From NCBI GenBank assembly GCA_947176715.1, contig CAMWRR010000131.1, positions 1 through 5,200 on the forward strand: 5,200 nucleotides of DNA. Direction: 5' to 3'. The position numbers and the translations under genes are program-made. Numbering within the stretch: the stretch's first letter is position 1; each line of letters begins with the position of its first letter. Shown here piece by piece: positions 4,664 to 5,200 of the stretch. This stretch comes from an uncultured Rikenellaceae bacterium. GTDB taxonomy: Bacteria > Bacteroidota > Bacteroidia > Bacteroidales > Rikenellaceae. The notes below the pieces were generated by a model, which did not search any database, was not told where the DNA came from, and saw only the letters and a program-made list of their open reading frames with translations.

Positions 4664-5200
4664 ATGTCTAACACAACCAATCAACGAGTTAGCTTCTCAG
4701 CGATAAGCAATCGGATGCCCTATCCCGACTTTCTTGAGATACAGCTAAAATCATTCCATGATTTCTTTCAGCTTGATACGACGCCCGAGAATCGTCTGAA
4801 CGAGGGGTTGTACAAGGTCTTTTTGGAGAATTTCCCTATCACCGATACCCGCAATAACTTCGTACTCGAATTCATCGACTACTATGTCGATCCTCCCCGT
4901 TATTCCATCGAGGAGTGTCTGGAGCGTGGCCTCACATACAGCGTGCCCCTCAAGGCGAAGTTGAAGCTCTACTGCACCGACCCCGAGCACGAGGATTTCG
5001 ACACGGTGGTGCAGGATGTCTACTTCGGCATGGTGCCCTACATGACATCGCGCGGTACGTTCGTCATAAACGGCGCCGAGCGTGTCATAGTGTCGCAGTT
5101 GCACCGCTCTCCCGGCGTCTTCTTCGGTCAGAGCGTCCACTCCAACGGCACCAAGCTCTATTCGGCCCGTATCATACCGTTCAAGGGTTCGTGGATAGAG
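4664..5200 (+). CDS. rpoB: RNA polymerase beta subunit, N-terminal 179 residues (runs off window)
   Basis: RpoB is the beta subunit that, with beta', forms the catalytic core of RNA polymerase. Only the first 179 codons are present; the frame is open to the last base of the window, so the gene is cut by the window edge and not broken. The start MSNTTNQRVSFSAI, then MPYPDFLEIQLKSFHDFF, matches the family N-terminus. TRNNFVLEFIDYYVDPPRYS and GLTYSVPLKAKLKLY follow, then FVINGAERVIVSQLHRSPGV (133-152) and ARIIPFKGSWIE at the edge. The ERVIV segment (139-143) corresponds to the N-terminal rifampicin cluster of E. coli (around Arg143-Val146) and looks wild type. The main rifampicin region lies outside the window. 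The sequence is of Bacteroidales type. rpoC is expected to follow but is not seen. Confidence 0.98.
   Translation, partial: MSNTTNQRVSFSAISNRMPYPDFLEIQLKSFHDFFQLDTTPENRLNEGLYKVFLENFPITDTRNNFVLEFIDYYVDPPRYSIEECLERGLTYSVPLKAKLKLYCTDPEHEDFDTVVQDVYFGMVPYMTSRGTFVINGAERVIVSQLHRSPGVFFGQSVHSNGTKLYSARIIPFKGSWIE

Noticed and set aside
4751..5140. Minus-strand open frame of about 129 codons opposite rpoB
   Set aside because: It overlaps clear rpoB coding sequence, has no start context or recognisable domain, and is an antisense shadow.

Overview
The window is a bacterial housekeeping block on the + strand, in the order tuf - trnW(CCA) - secE - nusG - rplK - rplA - rplJ - rplL - rpoB (5' part only). The proteins look like those of Bacteroidota, most likely order Bacteroidales. 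The EF-Tu switch I region reads SELRSFDSIDNAPEEKERG, RpoB carries TRNNFVLEF and DYYVDPPRYS, and no gene has a Shine-Dalgarno sequence; starts sit instead behind A-rich leaders with A at -3. The genus cannot be fixed from this alone.

Layout: 1-67 is an A-rich leader with no gene. tuf (68-1255) is followed by a compact gap with two hairpins; the second (1300-1332) has the form of an intrinsic terminator, and its U-tract directly touches the 5' end of tRNA-Trp (1333-1403). secE begins 20 nt after the tRNA, and nusG 2 nt after secE. rplK, rplA and rplJ follow at 16-22 nt spacing. A 146-nt structured spacer (3908-4053) separates rplJ from rplL. The 235-nt rplL-rpoB gap holds a weak hairpin, a strong GCAA-capped terminator (4489-4529), a perfect 7-bp inverted repeat (4571-4588) and an A-rich leader to rpoB, which runs off the window at 5200. 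Nothing on the minus strand looks real.

How the genes work together: EF-Tu delivers aminoacyl-tRNA to the ribosome. L11, L1, L10 and L7/L12 build the GTPase-associated centre and L1 stalk on which EF-Tu and other factors act. NusG couples RNA polymerase to the ribosome and to Rho. SecE is a core part of the SecYE translocon. RpoB is the RNA polymerase beta subunit. The block thus places factors of translation, transcription elongation and secretion under shared control.

No undescribed system is visible. The points worth a second look are regulatory: the terminator abutting the tRNA, the structured rplJ-rplL spacer where expression must be raised for L7/L12, the attenuator-like terminator before rpoB, the inverted repeat behind it, and a uniform Shine-Dalgarno-free start context with a recurrent ATCATG in four consecutive genes.
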